Below, in pieces: positions 7,762-12,460 of a stretch of 12,460 nucleotides of DNA. Where the stretch lies: positions 1 through 12,460 of the forward strand of contig CABTXQ010000035.1 in the NCBI GenBank assembly GCA_902488835.1, in the 5' to 3' direction. The DNA is from an uncultured Ileibacterium sp. GTDB lineage: Bacteria > Bacillota > Clostridia > Peptostreptococcales > Anaerovoracaceae. The position numbers and the translations under genes were made by a program. The notes under the pieces are model-generated. The model was not told the origin of the DNA. It saw only the letters and a list, made by a program, of their open reading frames with translations, and ran no database searches. Numbering within the stretch: position 1 is the stretch's first letter; each line of letters starts with the position of its first letter.

Positions 7762-8902
7762 TTATTTAATATTTTCAGAAGCATCCTGAAAGAGTTTAGC
7801 TTTTACGAAGACATCGAGTTCTCCATCCATAACACTTTCAACATTTCCGACCTCTGCTCCTGTCCTGTGATCTTTAACCATAGTATATGGCTGAAATACG
7901 TATGACCTTATCTGAGATCCCCAAGTGAACATGCTCATATCTCCCTTAAGCTCATTTATGTTCTTCTTATGTTCTTCAAGTGCAAGCTTATATAACTTTG
8001 AAGTGAGAATCTTCATTGCAACTTCTTTGTTCCGAAGTTGCGATCTTTCGTTCTGGCATGTAACGACTATACCGGTGGGAATATGAGTTATTCTAATTGC
8101 AGAATCCGTTGTATTTACATGCTGTCCACCTGCACCGCTTGATCTATATGTGTCAATCTTTAAATCTGACTGATCGATATTTACACTTATCTCATCACCA
8201 AGTTCTGGGGTAACCTCAAGTGCTGCAAATGATGTCTGTCTTTTTCCTGCCGCATTAAAAGGCGAAATCCTTACAAGCCTATGAACTCCCTGCTCACATT
8301 TTAGAAGTCCATAAGCATTTGTCCCTCTGACTAGAAGTGTTGCACTCTTTATTCCGGCCTCGGTGTCATCCTGTATGTTAACAAGATCGATCTTAAATCC
8401 TTTTTTTTCGCAATATCTCGTATACATTCTGAGCATCATTGAAGCCCAGTCCATTGCATCAACTCCACCTGTTCCTGCATGAATACTTATTATTGCATCA
8501 TTTGAATCATATTCTCCAGATAGTAGAATCTTGAGCTTCATATCATCCACTTTTTGTTTTACCGAGGAAAGTTCGCTATTAAGCTCTAAGACTTCGGATT
8601 CAAATTCCTCTGGAGATGTTCCAATAGTAGCAAGCTCATCGATTATATCTGCCATAGAAAGGCAATCTTCAATTCCTGATTTGATCTCTTTATACTCATT
8701 TGCCTTATCTTCGAGTAATTTCTTGCTTTTGAGAATTCCTTTCGCTCTTTCCTGATTATTCCAAAAGCCCTCTTCAGTTATCTTTTCTTCATATTCTTTA
8801 ATCTGATCTTCTATCTTCGAAAGGTCAAAGAGACCTCCCGATCTCACTAAACATTTCCTGTAAGATCTCTATATCATGTCTGATCTCTGTCAATGTAACC
8901 AT
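7762..8902 (-). CDS. prfB: Peptide chain release factor 2, with +1 programmed frameshift
   Basis: RF2 reads UGA and UAA stop codons and triggers peptide release. The gene starts at ATG 8902 with a GGAGG site at 8909-8913. Frame 0 encodes 25 codons and stops at UGA (8827-8825). A +1 shift at CTT TGA C joins it to the main frame from GAC 8826, giving about 379 residues. In full-length numbering the codon-reading tripeptide SPF is at 213-215, the catalytic GGQ at 258-260, and GWGSQIRSY-type residues follow near the C-terminus. The usual RRHTSF after SPF reads KRQTSF, with Gln 222 in the place of the stop-codon-reading His. The upstream gene secA ends 16 bases before. A gene caller without frameshift logic would place the start wrongly near 8847. 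Confidence 0.96.
8824..8839 (-). promoter_or_regulatory. prfB +1 recoding (programmed frameshift) site
   Basis: On the minus strand, GGGAGG (8834-8839), then TCT, then CTT TGA C. This is the bacterial RF2 recoding signal: an internal Shine-Dalgarno-like hexamer three bases before a slippery CTT, followed by an in-frame UGA with C after it. CTT is codon 25 and UGA codon 26, the same positions as in E. coli. When RF2 is scarce the ribosome pauses at UGA, slips to TTT and reads GAC, so RF2 controls its own synthesis. Confidence 0.95.
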
Positions 8903-8918
8903 CTCTATCCTCCATAAT

Positions 8919-11666
8919 TTAACGGTTTTTTCCACAACAGTTCTTATATTTTAGTCCGGATCCACATGGGCAAGGATCATTTCTCCCTACCTTAGGCTCC
9001 TTTCTCTTTACCGGCATCTGTTTTTCTATTTTCACTTCTTCTGAACCATCTATTGCTCTTTTTCCGTCTGAACTGCTATCTACAAATTCTTCTTTCGATG
9101 CCTTCTGTGATTTAACTACATTGTGTCTCTCGGTCTTGGTGTCCAAGGTTACATTGAAACAGTATTTAACCGTTTCTTCTCGGATGTCAGAAATCATCTC
9201 GTCAAACATGTCAAATCCTTCTTTTGCATATGCTACAGCTGGATCCTGCTGACCTAAAGCTCTTAGACCTATTCCATTTTTGAGCTGCTCCATTGCATCG
9301 ATATGATCCATCCATCTGTTGTCAACAACTCTAAGAAGTATCATCCTTTCGACTTCTCTCATCTGGTCTATTCCGATTTCTGCTTCTTTTTCTTTATAAA
9401 GTTCATCGAATACAGCCTTGATATCATCCTTAAGTGTTTCAGCATCAAGGTTTTGAATTTCTTCTTCTGTATATTTTAATCTTCCATCATATTTTGTTGT
9501 AATCTGATTCAGCGATTCGTTAATAAATTCAAAATCCCATTCTTCTGGGTATTTTGATTCCATGGTAACTGGATCAACTATTCCGTCGACAAGCTCATAA
9601 AGCATGTTCTTGATATATCCGTTAACATCTTCTCCGTCGAGAACTGATTTTCTCTGTTCATAAATCGTCTCCCTCTGCCTGTTCATTACATCGTCATATT
9701 GAAGAACATATTTACGAATACCAAAGTTTTTACCCTCGACCTTTTTTTGTGCAGCCTCGATCTGCCTTGTCAATACTCCCGCTTCAATAGCTTCATCATC
9801 TTCTATTCCAAGGCGTTCAACATATTTCTGCATTCTTTCTCCGCCGAAAAGTCTCATTAGGTCATCTTCAAGACTTATATAAAATTGAGTTATTCCCGGG
9901 TCTCCCTGACGACCGGATCTTCCTCTAAGCTGGTTATCAATTCTCCTTGATTCATGTCTCTCAGTACCTATAATGCACAGTCCACCAAGTTCAACTACTC
10001 TCTTTTGCTCTTCTTCTTTATCTTTGGAGACAGTTTTCATAAGTTCTTTATATCTATTTCTTGCCATTTTGAGCTTCTCATCATCAGTAGGCTCAAATCC
10101 GACTGCAAAAAGAATTTGCTCAGGTGTAAAGCCTTCTTTTTTCATTTCTTTTCTTGCTACAAAATCCGGATTTCCTCCGAGGATAATATCCGTTCCTCTT
10201 CCAGCCATATTTGTCGCTATTGTTACTGCTCCTAGTCTTCCTGCCTGAGCTACAATTTCAGCTTCTCTTTCATGATTCTTGGCGTTCAATACCTCATGCT
10301 TTACTCCCCTTTTCTTGAGCATTGAACTTATGAGCTCAGAGACCTCAATTGAAATTGTACCTACAAGCACCGGTTGTCCTGTCTCATGTATCTGAACTAC
10401 TTTATCCGTTATCGCCTTAAATTTCCCCTTTTCATTTGCATATACTGAGTCCTGCTCATCTAAACGCTTGATTGGTTTATTCGTAGGTATACACACAACG
10501 TCCATATTATATATTTCTCTGAACTCATCTTCCTCAGTCTTAGCTGTACCAGTCATTCCAGAGAGCTTATTATACATTCTGAAATAGTTCTGAAGCGTAA
10601 TCGTTGCAAGCGTCTTTGATTCAGATCTGACGTTTACTCCTTCTTTTGCTTCAATAGCCTGATGAAGTCCATTTGAAAATCTTCGTCCATACATAAGTCT
10701 TCCTGTAAATTCATCAACGATGAGGATCTCACCATCCTTAACTATATAATCCACATCTTTTTTCATCATATAATTTGCTCTTAATGCCTGATTTATATAA
10801 TGATTGAGTTCCATGTTGTCTGGATCTGAAAGATTCTCTACGTGGAAATGTGTCTCGCTCTTTTTTACTCCTTCGTCAGTGAGGGAAATCTGTTCGTCTT
10901 TCTCTTCAATCTTGTAATCGGCATCTCGCATTAAAGTCCTTACAAAGCTGTTAGCTGATCGATACATGCTGCTTGAATCAACTCCCCTTCCGGAAATGAT
11001 AAGCGGAGTCCTTGCCTCATCCACAAGTATTGAGTCGACCTCATCCACGATTGCATAATTAAGAGGTCTTTGAGTCAATTCTTCCTTGTAAATGACCATA
11101 TTATCTCTAAGATAGTCAAATCCGAATTCGTTATTTGTACCATAGGTAATATCTGCCCTATATGCAGCTTTACGATCTTCTCCTTCAACTTCATGTATAA
11201 CGCATCCAACGCTTAACCCAAGGAAATTATAAAGCCGTCCCATCCATTCAGCATCTCGCTTTGCAAGATAATCGTTAACTGTTACTACATGAACGCCTTT
11301 ACCTTCAAGAGCGTTGAGATAAGCAGCAAGAGTAGCCACAAGGGTCTTACCTTCTCCTGTTTTCATCTCTGCAATTCTTCCTTGATGAAGGACGACTCCT
11401 CCGATCAGTTGAACTCTAAAATGTTTCATTCCAAGACTTCTCAGAGCACCTTCCCTGCATACTGCAAAAGCTTCTGGGAGGATGTCATCAAGGCTTTCGC
11501 CATCCTCTGTAACTCTTTTCTTAAATTCATTAGTCTTATTCCTGAGTTCTTGATCTGAAAGCATAGACATCTCATTATCAAGTTCCTCAATCTTATCTAC
11601 GATTGTTTCGACCTTTCTTACTTCTTTGGCGTTAAGATCCCCAAACACCTTGCTTAATAATCCCAA
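8919..11666 (-). CDS. secA: Preprotein translocase ATPase SecA
   Basis: SecA is the ATP-driven motor that pushes unfolded preproteins through SecYEG at the cytoplasmic membrane. The 915 residues are full length. Visible in order: Walker A MKTGEGKT at 101-108, the Walker B DEVD at 208-211, NMAGRGTDIILGGNP and the arginine-finger segment QLRGRSGRQGDPG in the second ATPase domain, and a C-terminal SEC-C zinc motif with C899, C901, C910 and C911. That tail binds zinc and in other bacteria contacts SecB or ribosomes. The start is TTG 11666, with AGGAGG at 11674-11679 and the conserved beginning GLLSKVFG. The gap from the upstream gene is two bases. It is followed directly by prfB, a pairing common in Firmicutes. 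Confidence 0.98.
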   Translation of the reverse strand: MGLLSKVFGDLNAKEVRKVETIVDKIEELDNEMSMLSDQELRNKTNEFKKRVTEDGESLDDILPEAFAVCREGALRSLGMKHFRVQLIGGVVLHQGRIAEMKTGEGKTLVATLAAYLNALEGKGVHVVTVNDYLAKRDAEWMGRLYNFLGLSVGCVIHEVEGEDRKAAYRADITYGTNNEFGFDYLRDNMVIYKEELTQRPLNYAIVDEVDSILVDEARTPLIISGRGVDSSSMYRSANSFVRTLMRDADYKIEEKDEQISLTDEGVKKSETHFHVENLSDPDNMELNHYINQALRANYMMKKDVDYIVKDGEILIVDEFTGRLMYGRRFSNGLHQAIEAKEGVNVRSESKTLATITLQNYFRMYNKLSGMTGTAKTEEDEFREIYNMDVVCIPTNKPIKRLDEQDSVYANEKGKFKAITDKVVQIHETGQPVLVGTISIEVSELISSMLKKRGVKHEVLNAKNHEREAEIVAQAGRLGAVTIATNMAGRGTDIILGGNPDFVARKEMKKEGFTPEQILFAVGFEPTDDEKLKMARNRYKELMKTVSKDKEEEQKRVVELGGLCIIGTERHESRRIDNQLRGRSGRQGDPGITQFYISLEDDLMRLFGGERMQKYVERLGIEDDEAIEAGVLTRQIEAAQKKVEGKNFGIRKYVLQYDDVMNRQRETIYEQRKSVLDGEDVNGYIKNMLYELVDGIVDPVTMESKYPEEWDFEFINESLNQITTKYDGRLKYTEEEIQNLDAETLKDDIKAVFDELYKEKEAEIGIDQMREVERMILLRVVDNRWMDHIDAMEQLKNGIGLRALGQQDPAVAYAKEGFDMFDEMISDIREETVKYCFNVTLDTKTERHNVVKSQKASKEEFVDSSSDGKRAIDGSEEVKIEKQMPVKRKEPKVGRNDPCPCGSGLKYKNCCGKNR

Positions 11667-11668
11667 TC

Positions 11669-12460
11669 TTATTCCTCCTCTTCAGGTTTGTCTTCAATAT
11701 ATATGCGAGTCATAAGGGCTCGTCTTCCGTCCGCTTTTGTAACGCCGACATGGTATATCTTGTGTCTAGTTTCAAAGTCGAAACTATCTCCGACCTTTGG
11801 CAATCTGTCAAGCTCAATCATCACCCATCCATTCACAGTAGTTGCATCCTCGAACTCAATGTCTTCACCTGTCATCTCAAAGAATTTCTCTACATTTGTT
11901 CCTCCTGCAACCTTATAGCTTCCGTCTCTTTGTAGCGTGACCTCTCTATACTCAATCGAGTCGTGTTCATCATATATCTTACCAACAAGTTCTTCTATAA
12001 TGTCCTCCATGGTAACTATTCCTGTAGTACCACCATATTCATCCACAACAATTGCAATATGCGTCTTTTTTTCCTGCATCCTTCTCAGTAAAAGTGAAGC
12101 TTTCATGGTCTCTGCAACATATGCAACCGGTTTTATGTATTCTTTAACAGATTTTTTCTCAGCTATGACATAGTTATGGAAATCTTTTTGATTAAGTACA
12201 CCTATGATGTCATCAAGGTCATCCTCATAGACCGGAAGTCTCGACAAGCCGCTTTCCTTGAATGCCTTGCCTATTTCAACATTTGTTGTCTCTATCTCAA
12301 TTGCTATTATATCCGTTCTAGGTGTGACAATGTCTATAGCTTCAAGTTCTGCAAATTCAATTGAATTCTTTATCAGTCGACTTTGATCTTCGTCAATACC
12401 CCCTCCGGTCATTGCTTCATCAACAATATTCTTAAGCTCATCCTCTGTGTATTCCGTCTC
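11669..12460 (-). CDS. CNNM/CorC-type CBS-domain membrane protein, N-terminus outside the window
   Basis: The visible 263 residues are the cytosolic part of a CNNM (DUF21)/HlyC-CorC family protein, thought to take part in Mg2+/Co2+ transport or its regulation. The frame is open to the window edge at 12460, so the start is not at the internal ATG 12412; the N-terminal transmembrane DUF21 domain is simply off-window. The CBS pair is clear: TPRTDIIAI and GLSRLPVYEDD-type residues in the first, then VVDEYGGTTGIVTMEDIIEELVG in the second. The last 80 or so residues (from about YREVTLQRDGSYKV) are the CorC/HlyC C-terminal domain. The protein ends in EEEE. Older names such as hemolysin C are misleading. 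Confidence 0.93.
   Translation of the reverse strand, partial: ETEYTEDELKNIVDEAMTGGGIDEDQSRLIKNSIEFAELEAIDIVTPRTDIIAIEIETTNVEIGKAFKESGLSRLPVYEDDLDDIIGVLNQKDFHNYVIAEKKSVKEYIKPVAYVAETMKASLLLRRMQEKKTHIAIVVDEYGGTTGIVTMEDIIEELVGKIYDEHDSIEYREVTLQRDGSYKVAGGTNVEKFFEMTGEDIEFEDATTVNGWVMIELDRLPKVGDSFDFETRHKIYHVGVTKADGRRALMTRIYIEDKPEEEE
11674..11679 (-). promoter_or_regulatory. secA ribosome binding site embedded in the upstream gene's last codons
   Basis: AGGAGG lies seven bases before TTG 11666. It is formed by the GAG GAG GAA glutamate codons that end the CBS-domain protein, just before its TAA. Ribosomes finishing that gene would release on top of the secA start, so coupling is likely, and the site confirms the TTG start. 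Confidence 0.8.

Noticed and set aside
7113..7784. Longer HAD frame starting at ATG 7784
   Set aside because: It overlaps prfB by 23 bases, lacks a ribosome binding site and adds 12 basic residues before the first strand; TTG 7748 has an ideal site.
8827..8902. prfB as a frameshifted pseudogene
   Set aside because: The interruption is the standard RF2 recoding site, and all functional motifs downstream are intact.
11669..12412. CBS-domain gene starting at ATG 12412 as a complete soluble protein
   Set aside because: The frame stays open to the window edge and the extra residues (TEDELKNIVDEA) match the linker after the DUF21 domain, so the gene is only partial here.

Overview
The window is a dense, almost entirely minus-strand stretch of a low-GC Gram-positive genome, most likely an anaerobic member of the Clostridia. 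The evidence is the AT-rich coding sequence, a V-type (A/V) ATPase operon, the secA-prfB gene pair, a Firmicutes-type AddB with iron-sulfur cysteines, a WalJ(YycJ)-RlmH pair, strong AGGAGG-type ribosome binding sites and frequent TTG starts. A family such as Anaerovoracaceae or Peptostreptococcales is possible, but the sequence alone does not settle it. UGA, UAA and UAG are all used as stops.

In transcription order (from high to low coordinates) the first block is: a CNNM/CorC-type CBS-domain membrane protein whose N-terminus lies outside the window (12460-11669); secA (11666-8919); prfB for release factor 2, split by a canonical +1 programmed frameshift (8902-7762); a HAD-family phosphatase (7748-7113); addB (7082-3867); a WalJ/YycJ metallo-beta-lactamase-fold nuclease (3840-3019); rlmH (3022-2540); and a 65-residue single-pass membrane protein (2513-2316). 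Gaps are 2 to about 30 bases or overlaps, so this looks like one polycistronic unit with several coupled starts. No terminator or promoter stands out inside it.

A 108-base gap (2208-2315) separates this block from a second transcription unit. The gap carries an extended -10 promoter and a small inverted repeat. Downstream are the V-ATPase stalk subunit H/NtpF (2207-1881) and, overlapping it by 14 bases, the large membrane subunit I/NtpI (1894 to the window edge, lacking only its last few tens of residues). The rest of the ATPase operon should continue past position 1.

Functionally this is core cell machinery: protein export (SecA), translation termination (RF2), ribosome modification (RlmH), recombinational and mismatch-type repair (AddB, WalJ) and ion-motive force (V-ATPase). 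I found no mobile element, CRISPR array, RNA gene or defence island, and no convincing undescribed system. The points most worth a second look are the prfB recoding site, an AddB whose N-terminal Walker A loop has decayed, the absence of addA next to addB, a Gln in place of the usual His in the RF2 codon-reading region, and the unidentified small membrane protein.
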